This document shows positions 9,399 to 18,628 of a stretch of 64,000 bases of DNA, piece after piece. How positions within the stretch are numbered: the first letter of the stretch is position 1; every line of letters begins with the position of its first letter. The notes under the pieces are model-generated. The model saw nothing but the letters and a program-made list of their open reading frames with translations, was not told the DNA's origin and did not search any database. The DNA lies in assembly GCF_037101375.1 (NCBI RefSeq), contig NZ_AP029019.1:4068001-4132000 (forward strand), given 5' to 3'. The stretch comes from Acidovorax sp. DW039 (lineage in GTDB: Bacteria; Pseudomonadota; Gammaproteobacteria; Burkholderiales; Burkholderiaceae_C). The translations under genes and the position numbers were made by a program.

Positions 9399-11837
9399 AT
9401 GTTCAAAATATTATTTGCCTCACTTTTATCTTTTTTTGCGATAACTGCATGGTCTACCGAAAAAAGTGGAATTATTGGCTCAATCGACTCTATTCAATAT
9501 TTACCTGACAGCAACACCATTCTTGTACAAGGATGGGCTTGGGACTCAATCAATAAAAGTGCAGCTGATGCATTTGAAGTATCAACTCAAGGACAGAAAT
9601 CCGAGATAACCATTAATAAAATAATAAAAAATACAAAAGATGACAATTCCGAGAAGAATTTCTCCATATCTGCAAATTTTCCAAAAAGCTTAAAAGGCGG
9701 ATTATCAGAAGTAGAGGTAGAGGCAAAATTTGAAAATAAAAAATCAATTAAATTAAAATCCCAAGACCATAAAACGCCTTATATACATATAGAACAAATA
9801 TATACACGCCATTGGATCTTACTGATAATTACACTATTTGTTGCATTTTTTTGTTCGACAAAAAAATATCTAGCAGGCGAGAAAAAATTATCAATTTTCC
9901 TTGAAATACATCAAAAGAAAATTGCCACCACATTAACTCTCATATTTTTTCTCCTTGTTTCCCTAGGAATTACTGGAAGTTCCATTAGAATTTTTCTAGA
10001 AGGGCCATTTGGCAACGCCTCAATCCAGACAGAGGGAAATAACAAAAAAATATTCAAAACTCAAACCATTAGAGGTGATGAGTGGGGGGTCTTGATGCCA
10101 AACGTCATAGCCCAACTGAATCACGACCCCAAGTTCCCAATAGTTAATAAAAACATAGGAATTGAGGGCCAAAATATGGGGGTCATTGGCATGACCGGGG
10201 TTCCAATTGCTCAATTATCAGCCATTGCACGCCCTGCTACATGGGGATATTTTTTCCTACCCCTGAGAAATGCTTTGGCCTGGCAATGGCAATTACCTTT
10301 TTGGAGCTGCCTATTAGCAGTATGGTGGCTAATGAATTTGATAAAACCTGAGTCTACAGGTAGAAATTTTGCACTTTCTTTCACATTTTGTATCGCGCCG
10401 TACGCAGCAGCATGGTCCAACTGGCCTCTTTACGCAGCATTATTTCCGTGCCTTGGAACGGCTGCCGCAATTAAAATTGCGCAATCTAGAGAATGGAAAA
10501 AGAGTATTTTTTGGGCATTATTTTTAGGATACAGCATATCTGCTTGGATTCTTACTTTATACCCCCCGTGGATAGTTACGACGGGAACCTTACTAACGCT
10601 TGTTATGATTGGCTGGTTAATTGACAACAAAAAATCCATCTCAATTGCCAGCCATCAAATAACCGCCCTATTTCTCACTTGTATAGTAATATTCATATTC
10701 ATTGGAAGTTGGTGGCTTGATACTAGCGAAGCGGTAAATACTTTAAAAAATACTGTCTATCCAGGTCAAAGAACCCTACTAACAGGTGGCGATAACGGCT
10801 TTCTATGGGCATTCAGAGGCTATACGAATCTGGAGAGTTTAACGTTTGGCACAGGACCTTGGGCAAACCAATCCGAGATAAGCTCATATTTCTGGCTGCC
10901 CGCCATAACAATATGGCTATGCATCGCAGGAATTTCAAGGGGCAAAAAACATCAATGGATTCTATTGGGATGTCTATTATTCATAATATTCCATTGCTGC
11001 TTTCTATTTTTAGGCATTCCTTCATGGATGGCAAAGATTACTCAATGGGGAAGAGTACCGACCAACCGCGGCGATCTCGCAATGGGGTTATCATTCTTTC
11101 TAATTCTGAGCTTAGCTTCAACTGGATGGCTCAAAACATCAAAATACAAACATCAAATCCTCCTGACGATCTCCATCTCAACAACTGCATGGTTAATCCA
11201 AAAAGAACTACTTGAACTTCCAGTCGAAGTTTTCCCAAGAAACAGTCCAGTTTATATTATTTCAATAATTATAATTGCAACACTAATTACATTTTGGATT
11301 GCAAAAAATCATATAGGAAAATCCATCACCCTCTTGTGGGTAACTTTCTTTTTATCAACCATAGGGTTTAACCCGCTGTCTCAATCTCCAAAAAATTTGA
11401 GCCCGGAAAAGATCACAAAAGAATTGGCCTCTGACGAAAAAGGCACTCCACTGCGAACTCTTGTGATTGGAGGGGATGGTCTTGGTGCACAGACTTTAGC
11501 GGCTTCAGGTATACCTACAGTTAACGGAATACACTATTACCCCCACAAAGAACTGTGGCAGAGCATGGAACTTTCAAAAGAAGATTGGCAAATTGTTAAC
11601 AGATACCAGCATCTCGGATTCTCAACCGGAACCCCCTCGGGGAAAAAAAGCTACTCCGTATCATCGGCTGCAATGGATCAAGTTTCAGTGATTATCGATC
11701 CTCTTGAGTTCGAATTTAAAAAAATAGGAGCACAAAGGGTTGCGGCGCTTGAAGATCAAGCAGCAATATTACGCCAAAGTTCAAAAATCTACGAGATAGG
11801 TTCTCATAAGGGCCTGGTATGGTTTGCAGTCAAATAA
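9399..11837 (+). CDS. Large AT-rich membrane protein, probable GT-C type glycosyltransferase
   Basis: I do not recognise a named family with certainty. The 812-residue protein has a signal-like N-terminus (1-19), a beta-rich domain to about 130 with a VQGWAWD motif seen in some glycan-assembly proteins, a helix at about 138-156, and then about ten further hydrophobic helices to roughly 645. A soluble C-terminal domain with VIGGDGLGAQTL follows. The topology fits polyprenol-phosphate-dependent glycosyltransferases. Codon and base use are conspicuously AT-rich beside prfC, which points to horizontal acquisition. The ATG lies 5 bp after the prfC stop, and I see no clear ribosome site. The neighbouring flippase-like and GT2 genes support a role in surface-glycan decoration. 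Confidence 0.75.
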   Translation: MFKILFASLLSFFAITAWSTEKSGIIGSIDSIQYLPDSNTILVQGWAWDSINKSAADAFEVSTQGQKSEITINKIIKNTKDDNSEKNFSISANFPKSLKGGLSEVEVEAKFENKKSIKLKSQDHKTPYIHIEQIYTRHWILLIITLFVAFFCSTKKYLAGEKKLSIFLEIHQKKIATTLTLIFFLLVSLGITGSSIRIFLEGPFGNASIQTEGNNKKIFKTQTIRGDEWGVLMPNVIAQLNHDPKFPIVNKNIGIEGQNMGVIGMTGVPIAQLSAIARPATWGYFFLPLRNALAWQWQLPFWSCLLAVWWLMNLIKPESTGRNFALSFTFCIAPYAAAWSNWPLYAALFPCLGTAAAIKIAQSREWKKSIFWALFLGYSISAWILTLYPPWIVTTGTLLTLVMIGWLIDNKKSISIASHQITALFLTCIVIFIFIGSWWLDTSEAVNTLKNTVYPGQRTLLTGGDNGFLWAFRGYTNLESLTFGTGPWANQSEISSYFWLPAITIWLCIAGISRGKKHQWILLGCLLFIIFHCCFLFLGIPSWMAKITQWGRVPTNRGDLAMGLSFFLILSLASTGWLKTSKYKHQILLTISISTTAWLIQKELLELPVEVFPRNSPVYIISIIIIATLITFWIAKNHIGKSITLLWVTFFLSTIGFNPLSQSPKNLSPEKITKELASDEKGTPLRTLVIGGDGLGAQTLAASGIPTVNGIHYYPHKELWQSMELSKEDWQIVNRYQHLGFSTGTPSGKKSYSVSSAAMDQVSVIIDPLEFEFKKIGAQRVAALEDQAAILRQSSKIYEIGSHKGLVWFAVK

Positions 11838-11850
11838 AGAAATCAAGAAT

Positions 11851-12195
11851 ATGACATTACTAAACATAGCACAAACACTAGTTTGCGTTTTTCTCATATC
11901 CATTGGCCAAATACTCTTTAAAAAATCAGCCGCACATCTTACAGATCCAATCACTTGGCAAAGTATTATCCTGAACGGCTGGTTGATAACATCGCTTGCT
12001 ATTTATGGGCTAACAACATTGGGATGGATTTGGATTTTGCGGCAAGTCCCTTTACATCTTGCATATCCATTCATGGGACTCGCATTCATCATAGTCCCCA
12101 CACTGGCATGGCTGATACTTGGTGAGCCACTGCATTGGAAAACGCTTGTCGGTGGTTTTATTATTTTGGCCGGTGTGGCCCTAGCCTCATCATAA
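11851..12195 (+). CDS. Small EamA/SMR-type membrane protein, ArnE-like flippase candidate
   Basis: This 114-residue protein has four hydrophobic helices and resembles ArnE/ArnF subunits, which move undecaprenyl-phosphate sugars across the inner membrane. Supporting motifs are GQILFKKSA in helix 1, QVPLHLAYPFMGLAFI near the middle, and GEPLHWKTLVGGFIILAGV at the end. I prefer the ATG at 11851 over the upstream TTG at 11824, because the latter overlaps the preceding gene and adds a charged, unlikely N-terminus. It is AT-rich like the previous gene and is followed 15 bp later by a GT2 enzyme, so a three-gene glycan-loading module is likely. The transported substrate cannot be read from the sequence. 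Confidence 0.8.
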   Translation: MTLLNIAQTLVCVFLISIGQILFKKSAAHLTDPITWQSIILNGWLITSLAIYGLTTLGWIWILRQVPLHLAYPFMGLAFIIVPTLAWLILGEPLHWKTLVGGFIILAGVALASS

Positions 12196-12210
12196 TATTC
12201 ATAGATTTAT

Positions 12211-13182
12211 ATGAAAATCGCCGTCGCCATCCCATGCTACAAAGTCACCCAGCACGTGCTCGGAGTGATTGCCGCTATCGGCCCCGAAGTTCACGCCATC
12301 TACGCGGTAGATGACGCATGCCCAGATCACAGCGGCAACTTTATTGAAACGCGCAACCAAGACCCCAGAGTCAAAGTTCTGTTCAATCCGGAAAATCGTG
12401 GCGTCGGAGGAGCCATAGTCACCGCTTACAAAGCAGCTATTGCTGATGGCATGGACATCGTGGTGAAGATCGACGGCGACGGGCAGATGAACCCGGCCCT
12501 GCTGCCCAAGTTCATTCGCCCACTGTTGCGAGGGGAAGCCGACTACACCAAGGGCAACCGGTTTTTCCGCCCCGAGTCAGTGCAGGGCATGCCACCTGTC
12601 CGGCTGTTTGGCAATGCAGTGCTGTCCTTCATGACCAAGTTCAGTTGCGGGTACTGGAACATCATGGACCCGACCAACGGATACACGGCAGCCCGCACCT
12701 GCGTTTTGGCCGAGTTGCCTCTGGACAAGCTGGAGAAGCGCTATTTCTTTGAAACCGACATGCTTTTTCGGCTCAACACATTGCGCGCCGTTGTCAAAGA
12801 TATTCCAATGGATTCGGTCTATGCCGACGAGGAATCCAACCTCAAGATCGGGAAGGTGCTACCCGAGTTTTTAAAAAAGCATGCATCGCGCTTGTGGCGC
12901 CGGTATGTGTACAGCTACCTTGTCCGGGACTTCAACGTGGGCACGCTCTACAGTCTCTTCGGGGTCTTGCTACTAACCGTTGGTTCCGTCTTTGGTGCGA
13001 TGCACTGGCTTGATAGTGCGTTGTCCAATCAACCCGCCACCAGCGGCACCGTCATGCTGGCGGCGCTGCCTGTTTTGATCGGCATCCAGTTCCTCATCGC
13101 CTTTTTGCACTACGACGTGAGTAACCTCCCGACAGCCCCCCTCAGCAACTCTCTCGCTGCAGAGCAACCTGATGAGTCTTGA
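12211..13182 (+). CDS. GT2 glycosyltransferase, polyprenyl-phosphate sugar synthase-like
   Basis: The enzyme has 323 residues. Residues 1-230 form a GT-A fold of the dolichyl-phosphate-mannose synthase type: IPCYKV, YAVDDACPD, the nucleotide-sugar DxD in VKIDGDGQMNP, and MDPTNGYTA. Two C-terminal transmembrane helices follow (about 246-265 and 280-300), as in GtrB/ArnC-like proteins. It probably transfers a sugar from an NDP donor to undecaprenyl phosphate, for the adjacent flippase-like protein to move. Base composition rises toward the genome norm here, unlike the two genes before it. The following gene starts 4 bp after its stop. Confidence 0.85.
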   Translation: MKIAVAIPCYKVTQHVLGVIAAIGPEVHAIYAVDDACPDHSGNFIETRNQDPRVKVLFNPENRGVGGAIVTAYKAAIADGMDIVVKIDGDGQMNPALLPKFIRPLLRGEADYTKGNRFFRPESVQGMPPVRLFGNAVLSFMTKFSCGYWNIMDPTNGYTAARTCVLAELPLDKLEKRYFFETDMLFRLNTLRAVVKDIPMDSVYADEESNLKIGKVLPEFLKKHASRLWRRYVYSYLVRDFNVGTLYSLFGVLLLTVGSVFGAMHWLDSALSNQPATSGTVMLAALPVLIGIQFLIAFLHYDVSNLPTAPLSNSLAAEQPDES

Positions 13183-13185
13183 CGG

Positions 13186-14604
13186 GTGAACGTGAAGTCA
13201 CTGACATTCACACCTCCTTCTGGCCCAGAGGAGCGCCGCAGCTTGGCGCGCTTTCTGACCTTATTGGCGGTGCTCGCTACGGCCTACTCCATTTGGTTAC
13301 TTACCTTCTGGCCAGGCGTTTTGGGCGAGGACAGCGTAGCCATCCTGCAGGAAGTCCAGAACCCCGAGGCTTTCCGCTCGGGCAAGACGGTGGTCTGGTA
13401 TTACTTTGTCAAACTGCTGTACGGCACCACCGGGCATGTGGAAGCACCGATCGCTGGGGCACTGGCAGTGTGTGCTGTGATGTTCGCCCGGATGCTGGCC
13501 TGGTACTGGGACCAAGGTCTTTACAAGACACTGTGGTTTGCGCTGCTGGCCATTGCTATGGCACCTCACATGATTTACTTCATGGGCACGCTGTACCCCG
13601 ATGGCCTGTTTGCTGTGGCATCGGCAGCGTTGCTGTTTGAGGTGTGGCTGTGTGTGCAGCGCAAGTCAGCGTCTACTGGCTCTTTGCTGATGATGGCCGT
13701 CGCTCTGCCATTTGCTGCGTTTGCACGGCCCAACGGGTGGGTGTTTCTCGCCCCTGTGGCAATCGCTACCCTCTGGCTGGATGCACGCAGCCGCCGATGG
13801 ACGCTGTTCATTGCGATGGCCTGGTCGGCTGCAGCTGTTGCGGGCAACCAGTTGCATAAATCGACCACGCAGGAGACCCAGTTCCCGCTGGCTGCCTTTG
13901 AAACTGCCGGTTTCTTGCAAAAGCGGGCGATGAACGAACTCTGGGCCCTTTACCCCCACATGAATGACCCCTGGGTGCTGCAAAAACCCAAAGTCTCCCC
14001 AGCAACCATCGAGGCCCTTAGCCATCGGGGCCCGTTGGAAAGAATCCAGCAATACCGCGACCCCGCCTATTGGGACATGCTGGTCTTCCACCCGAACGGC
14101 CCTCAAATCGGAGCGCTGTCGGATGCAGACAAGCAAACCGTGGTGAAGGAGTTCTGGACTTACAACCTTTGGCAAAATCTGCCCGATTTTGTGGGGAGCA
14201 GGGTCAATGTGTTTCTGACAGCGGCCTTGGCACAAGGCGGTTTTCCTGCACTTTCTTACTCGACCAACGTTCTGCCTCGAATCACCTCATCGTCAGAGTA
14301 CAGAGCCTGGGGTTGGAGCACGCTCGAGCATTGGCTGCAACGCATCCATGCCAAGAGCTATGCGTGGCGCTGGGTGCTGTGGACTCCGTGGCTGGGTTTT
14401 GCGTTGCTGTTTTGGGGCGTTGCCCGGGGCGCTCGGCACAGGGACAAGGCCATGCTGCTGATTGCTGTACCCATGCTGGTTCAGCTGGGCGGCGTTTTTG
14501 TCTTCTCGATTGCGGGCGAATACCGCTACCTGCTGCCCTTCTTCACTTTGCCTCTCGCGTTGCTGCCCGCAATCGCCAAGCCATATCAAACTCCACCCAC
14601 CTGA
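13186..14604 (+). CDS. Polytopic membrane protein, putative glycosyltransferase
   Basis: The protein has 472 residues and about ten hydrophobic helices. A soluble loop (roughly 220-330) is placed as in PMT/ArnT-type (GT-C) transferases. An acidic motif after helix 1 (WPGVLGEDSVAI) could be the metal or lipid-phosphate site typical of GT-C enzymes. The GTG start at 13186 lies 4 bp after the GT2 stop, so the two are probably co-translated. It may place the lipid-linked sugar onto O-antigen or another acceptor outside the membrane. Family and acceptor are not certain. Confidence 0.72.
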   Translation: MNVKSLTFTPPSGPEERRSLARFLTLLAVLATAYSIWLLTFWPGVLGEDSVAILQEVQNPEAFRSGKTVVWYYFVKLLYGTTGHVEAPIAGALAVCAVMFARMLAWYWDQGLYKTLWFALLAIAMAPHMIYFMGTLYPDGLFAVASAALLFEVWLCVQRKSASTGSLLMMAVALPFAAFARPNGWVFLAPVAIATLWLDARSRRWTLFIAMAWSAAAVAGNQLHKSTTQETQFPLAAFETAGFLQKRAMNELWALYPHMNDPWVLQKPKVSPATIEALSHRGPLERIQQYRDPAYWDMLVFHPNGPQIGALSDADKQTVVKEFWTYNLWQNLPDFVGSRVNVFLTAALAQGGFPALSYSTNVLPRITSSSEYRAWGWSTLEHWLQRIHAKSYAWRWVLWTPWLGFALLFWGVARGARHRDKAMLLIAVPMLVQLGGVFVFSIAGEYRYLLPFFTLPLALLPAIAKPYQTPPT

Positions 14605-14758
14605 GCATATTCCCCGGTAGCCACTTATTGCACCATAGTCTTCAAGCGCGCTTTTGGCACCCAAATGAAGCTACCGCGATCGGCAAGCCGGAGATGACGG
14701 CGGCTCAGCACCTGCTCACTCTGCACAAACTTTGCCCTTATCTATCGGCGTGACCTCA

Positions 14759-15799
14759 ATGACGCACAAACTTCACTGGATTCAAGCTTTACGTGGCTTC
14801 GCTGCACTGATGGTGCTGTTCTTTCATATGCGCCCGCATTGGGAGTTGACCCCTGCACTTGCGGTCTTCAGTGACATCACCCGCTGGGGGTTTTCTGGAG
14901 TAGACGTCTTCTTTGCATTGAGTGGTTTTGTCGTGTACCGGTCTGCCCGCCAGGCTGTACCCGAGCAAGGTGTTTTCCCGTTCGTCAAGAGACGCCTTTT
15001 GCGTATCTATCTCGGCTATTGGCCCGTGTTGCTGCTGATAGCGATCACCACAGTTTTTGTTTACCACAGCAGCTTGCCCCCACTGAAAAAGATGGTGTTC
15101 AGCACGCTGCTCTTGTACCCCAACATCTGGGACAACTGGCTGCTACCTGCTTGGTCTTTGACCATGGAAATTTACTTTTATCTGTGGATCGCTGCGATTG
15201 CCATGCTGCCCCAGCGTCACCAAGTGAAAGCCATCATCTTCGGGTTGCTGCTTTTAACCGCTTGGGGCACGGGGTGGCTGGTAGCCAACCACTCCGCCGT
15301 ATTTGCAGGCCAACAGCCACTTCGCTATGCACTCACAGGCTTAGGCATAGAGTTTCTCGCAGGAGCCCTGGTTGCGCATTTGTATGAAGGTCGTCCGCAG
15401 CCGTTCCGCAGGCCCTACATCGCTATCGCAACCTGTGTGGGATGTATGGCCACAGGTCTCGCGTTAGGCATGACCTCGCCCTACTTTGATCGCGTGGAAG
15501 TGATGCGGGCAGGCAGCTTCGGAGTGGCCGGTATTGCAGCACTTGTCGCTGCGCTTGCGCTGGAACAAACACGCCACACACCACCCAACTGGCTGGTCAC
15601 TGTGGGCGATGCGTCGTTTAGTCTGTATCTACTGCACACCTTCTTGCTTGATTTCAGCGGCAAGGTGCGTATGGCCCTTGGAATTGCATCTCCCGAAGGA
15701 TTGCTGGCGTTTCTGCTGGCACTTCCTATTGCAATCGTCATGATCAGCAGGGTTTGGTATTCCTGGGTGGAAAAGCCCATCATGAAAGCAGCGCTTTGA
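14759..15799 (+). CDS. Acyltransferase-3 family membrane O-acyltransferase (OafA-like)
   Basis: This is a 346-residue integral membrane acyltransferase. The signature lies at the N-terminus: LHWIQALRGFAALMVLFFHM, with the R-G pair and the histidine in helix 1 typical of OafA/YrhL. GVDVFFALSGFVVYRSA and a later SLYLLHTFLLD are further family motifs. Such enzymes O-acetylate sugars of lipopolysaccharide or capsule. I choose the ATG at 14759; an upstream TTG would add nine poorly supported residues. A 154-bp gap precedes it. Its stop touches the ATG of the following phosphatase gene. Confidence 0.88.
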   Translation: MTHKLHWIQALRGFAALMVLFFHMRPHWELTPALAVFSDITRWGFSGVDVFFALSGFVVYRSARQAVPEQGVFPFVKRRLLRIYLGYWPVLLLIAITTVFVYHSSLPPLKKMVFSTLLLYPNIWDNWLLPAWSLTMEIYFYLWIAAIAMLPQRHQVKAIIFGLLLLTAWGTGWLVANHSAVFAGQQPLRYALTGLGIEFLAGALVAHLYEGRPQPFRRPYIAIATCVGCMATGLALGMTSPYFDRVEVMRAGSFGVAGIAALVAALALEQTRHTPPNWLVTVGDASFSLYLLHTFLLDFSGKVRMALGIASPEGLLAFLLALPIAIVMISRVWYSWVEKPIMKAAL

Positions 15800-16684
15800 A
15801 TGAAACACTTTGCACAGTGTGAGCCCTCTGGGTGGCACAACCTAACGGGCCTATTCACCGACATCGACGACACCCTCACCACCGACGGTGCCATCACCCC
15901 CGACGCTCTTAAGGCCCTCGCTGATCTCAAGGCTGCAGGGCTGAGCGTGGTGGCCATCACGGGGCGGCCTGTGGGGTGGAGTGAGCCGTTTGCGCTGCAG
16001 TGGCCGGTGGATGCCATCGTGGCGGAGAACGGGGCTGTGGCGTTGCGGCGGGCGGAGGGTTTGAATGAAATCACCTCCCAGCGCTTGCTGAATAAGCGCT
16101 GGCAGCTATCAAAATCATATCAACAGGCTCCGGCGGTTCGGCAACGCAACTTTGCGCGCATGCAAGAGGTGCTGGCGCAGATTGAGGCCGAAGTGCCAGG
16201 GGCGCAACGGGCTACGGATTCTGCGGGGCGGGAGACGGACATTGCCATCGACCACAGCGAGTTCACGCACCTGCCCCAGGAGGCCATCGACCATGCGGTG
16301 CGCATCATGCGCGAGGCGGGGATGAACGCCACGGTGAGCAGCATCCACATCAACGGCTGGTTTGGCGACCACAACAAGCTCGAAGGCGCGCGCTGGATCG
16401 TGCGCGAGCTGTGGGGGCGGGATCTGGATGCGGAGATGGGCCGCTGGGTGTATGTGGGCGATTCGACCAACGACCAGTTGATGTTCCAGCACTTTGAGCA
16501 CAGCGTGGGCGTGGCCAATGTGGCGCGGTTTGTGCCGCAATTGCAGCATCTGCCCCGCTATGTGACGGAGGGGGAGCGGGGAGCAGGCTTTGCGGAAGTG
16601 GCGCGGGCTGTTCTGGCAAACCGGCAATCAGTGCACGTCATGCCAGATGAGGAGACTGCACACCTCATATCAAACAAGCTGTAG
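15800..16684 (+). CDS. HAD-IIB family phosphatase carrying an in-frame repeat
   Basis: The 294-residue protein has the HAD motifs FTDIDDTLTTDG (nucleophile D21 and D23), VVAITGRPVGW and VYVGDSTNDQLMF, with a cap domain between. This pattern fits subfamily IIB, which includes sugar-phosphate and mannosyl-3-phosphoglycerate phosphatases. The substrate is unknown; the glycan neighbours suggest a sugar phosphate. Two oddities stand out. A copy of the double-hairpin repeat lies in-frame at about residues 90-108, encoding SQRLLNKRWQLSKSYQQ. A second copy at the 3' end supplies the TAG stop. The ATG directly follows the acyltransferase stop. Confidence 0.82.
   Translation: MKHFAQCEPSGWHNLTGLFTDIDDTLTTDGAITPDALKALADLKAAGLSVVAITGRPVGWSEPFALQWPVDAIVAENGAVALRRAEGLNEITSQRLLNKRWQLSKSYQQAPAVRQRNFARMQEVLAQIEAEVPGAQRATDSAGRETDIAIDHSEFTHLPQEAIDHAVRIMREAGMNATVSSIHINGWFGDHNKLEGARWIVRELWGRDLDAEMGRWVYVGDSTNDQLMFQHFEHSVGVANVARFVPQLQHLPRYVTEGERGAGFAEVARAVLANRQSVHVMPDEETAHLISNKL
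16067..16124 (+). repeat. Double-hairpin dispersed repeat, copy B (inside a CDS)
   Basis: GCGCTTGCTGAATAAGCGC (16081-16099) is followed by TGGCAGCTATCAAAATCATA. The first stem is perfect and the second is degraded. It sits in-frame in the HAD phosphatase gene without interrupting the frame. Confidence 0.85.
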
Positions 16685-16729
16685 CGCCCGTCCACAAAGC
16701 GCAAGCAGCTATATATTCAATAGCAAACT
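16668..16729 (+). repeat. Double-hairpin dispersed repeat, copy C (supplies a stop codon)
   Basis: TAGCGCCCGTCCACAAAGCGC is followed by AAGCAGCTATATATTCAATAGCAAA. The TAG of TAGCGC (16682-16684) is the stop codon of the HAD phosphatase. The second stem, GCTAT/ATAGC, is intact. Confidence 0.85.
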
Positions 16730-16799
16730 GCACTACCAATCCGGTCTGAGCCTCATTGAATCGCACACGGAGCGCTGCGTGCGAGCGCCGCGCAGGGTT

Positions 16800-16849
16800 T
16801 TGACAGGCCTGTCCTGAGCTTGTCGACAGGCTCAACCCGAACGGATATT
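16800..16849. repeat. REP-like element with CCTGTCCTGAGCTTGTCGAC core
   Basis: The segment reads TGACAGGCCTGTCCTGAGC, then TTGTCGACAGGCTCAACC and CGAACGG. It contains the internal inverted repeat CTGTC/GACAG. Very similar strings are common between genes in beta- and gammaproteobacteria, from my recollection. It lies in the convergent gap between the HAD gene and the ROK regulator. Confidence 0.6.
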
Positions 16850-16892
16850 TCTAGCGCGAAGAGATCGACTCCAGCCTCGCGCTGCGCGGGCC

Positions 16893-18152
16893 TTAGGCCT
16901 TGAGAAAAATCTCGTGGTCAGGCGCAAAGCACGCGTGCAACGGCAGCAGGGCTCCGCCCAGGGCCCGCGCGTCAGAGCCGATGCTGCCCAGTTCCAGGCG
17001 CGGGGGCTGGTGCAGGCCTTCCCAGTTGTAATGGACCAGGGCGCTGCGGGCTCCGTCGCACAGGGCCTGCAGCAGCTCGGGGGCGGCCGCGCCGTCCAGC
17101 ACCACGGCGTCCAGGTCCAGAAACGCGGTGGCAGAGACGATGCAATGCGCCAGGCCTGCCGCGGCGCTGGCGATCCACGCGCGGCTGTGTTCTACCCAAG
17201 GGGCCTGCAGCACGCGCTGGTCGTAGGCGGCCATGGGGTCCAAGCCGTGCTCGCGAAAGCGCTGCTCCAAGTCCCACAGCGATGCCTGGCTGATGAGCTG
17301 TGCAGGGGCCTGGCCCCGCTGCCCGGGATCGGCGGGCGATAGCGGCAGCGAGGCCACCGCCCCTGCGTTGCCATGCAGGCCGCGGTGCAGGTGCGAATTG
17401 ATGACCAGCCCGCCGCCCACAAAGGTGTCCATGAACAGGTACAGAAAGCTCGGGATGTCGCGCCCGCGGCCCTGCAGCAGTTCGGCCACGCAGGCGGCAG
17501 AGGTGTCTTTGGCAAAGCTCACGGGCAGGTCGGTCATCTGCTGCACCTGCTCGGCCAGGTCGATGCGGTTCCAGGCTTCGGATTGCGCCTCGGTGAGCCC
17601 CAGCATGCGGTGCCAGCCGCCCAGCTGAAACGGCGCAGCCACGCCCACGCCCACCACGCGCGAGCGCAGAGGTCCCAGGCCGTCAAGCTGCTGATTCAGG
17701 TGTGTGCGGATGGCAGGCAGCAGCACGTCGATGTCGGGGAAGGCGTAGTCGAGCACCACGCGCTCACGCACATGGCCGGTGAAGTCCACCAGCAGCCAGT
17801 CGGCGCTGCGGCGACCGATCTTGATGCCGATGGCAAAGGCACCATCAGGGTTCAGGCCAATGGGCACGGAAGGCTGGCCGACCCGGCCGCGCACCGGGGC
17901 CTCGCGGCGAAGCAGTTGGTCTTCGTCGAGCCGGGCGGTGATGAGGCCGATGGTCTGGGCCGTGAGCCCCGTCACCCGCGCCATCTCGGCCTTGGCCAGG
18001 CTGCCGTGGGTGCGCAGGGCCTGCAACACCACGCGCTCGTTGAACTGGCGCAGCCCTACGTGGTTGGAGCCACGCTGGCGCAACAGGGCCGGGCCCGCAG
18101 TGACGGGATCGGCAGGATCGGCGGGAGGGATGGCAGGGTCAGTGTCGAGCAT
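16893..18152 (-). CDS. ROK-family transcriptional repressor (NagC/XylR type)
   Basis: The 419-residue protein has an N-terminal winged helix (about 30-95; LRTHGSLAKAEMARVTGLTAQTIG is the recognition region) and a C-terminal ROK sugar-kinase-like fold (GVGVAAPF, DTFVGGGLVINSHLHRGLHGNAGAV). It should sense a sugar or sugar phosphate and control the linked uptake genes. It is the last gene of a minus-strand unit, 13 bp after fucU, so it probably regulates its own operon. The AT-rich dyad at 21623-21647, in the divergent promoter gap, is the best candidate operator. The canonical ROK zinc-site cysteines are not evident. Confidence 0.88.
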   Translation of the reverse strand: MLDTDPAIPPADPADPVTAGPALLRQRGSNHVGLRQFNERVVLQALRTHGSLAKAEMARVTGLTAQTIGLITARLDEDQLLRREAPVRGRVGQPSVPIGLNPDGAFAIGIKIGRRSADWLLVDFTGHVRERVVLDYAFPDIDVLLPAIRTHLNQQLDGLGPLRSRVVGVGVAAPFQLGGWHRMLGLTEAQSEAWNRIDLAEQVQQMTDLPVSFAKDTSAACVAELLQGRGRDIPSFLYLFMDTFVGGGLVINSHLHRGLHGNAGAVASLPLSPADPGQRGQAPAQLISQASLWDLEQRFREHGLDPMAAYDQRVLQAPWVEHSRAWIASAAAGLAHCIVSATAFLDLDAVVLDGAAAPELLQALCDGARSALVHYNWEGLHQPPRLELGSIGSDARALGGALLPLHACFAPDHEIFLKA

Positions 18153-18165
18153 GGGTGCGGCGGCT

Positions 18166-18618
18166 TCAATCCCGCAGAGTTTCGCCGATGACGCCCTTGC
18201 GCAGCAGGAAGTTGCCCCAGGGCTGCAGTTCGCCCGTCACAACGATGGCGTAGGCCTTTTTGACGCGCTCGTAGAAGGCAAAGCGCTCCACGCCCTCGGC
18301 CTGCGCGCTGGCCACGCCCTCGCGTGCCAGCACGTCCATGGTTTCGCGCTGCAGGGCAGATCGGTACGGCACCTCAGTGCCACCCACCTGCATGTAAGCC
18401 ACGGGGTGTGGCACATCCTGCGCCAGGGGCAGCACACTGGCCACGGCCTGCACGGCGCGCGCCATGCCAATGCCGGGCAAACGCAGCACGGGCTTGCCCG
18501 CGCCCAGGCTCATGGCGGTGAAGTTGGCATCGGCCAGCACGATGGCGTCGTCGTGGCCCATTTCGGCCAGCACCTTGAGCAGGTCGGGGGTCAGCAGGGG
18601 GTCGATGTTTTTGAGCAT
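18166..18618 (-). CDS. fucU: RbsD/FucU-family sugar mutarotase
   Basis: The 150-residue protein begins MLKNIDPLLTPDLLKVLAEMGHDDAI, a close match to the FucU branch of the RbsD/FucU family, with the catalytic-region histidine H22 and a C-terminal TGELQPWGNFLLRKGV. FucU interconverts anomers of fucose and related sugars, and RbsD does the same for ribose. The context, between an ABC transporter ATPase (10 bp upstream) and a ROK regulator, indicates it prepares the imported sugar for the divergent kinase. The actual sugar is not determined, so the symbol marks the family branch only. Confidence 0.86.
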   Translation of the reverse strand: MLKNIDPLLTPDLLKVLAEMGHDDAIVLADANFTAMSLGAGKPVLRLPGIGMARAVQAVASVLPLAQDVPHPVAYMQVGGTEVPYRSALQRETMDVLAREGVASAQAEGVERFAFYERVKKAYAIVVTGELQPWGNFLLRKGVIGETLRD

Positions 18619-18628
18619 GGCAACGTAG

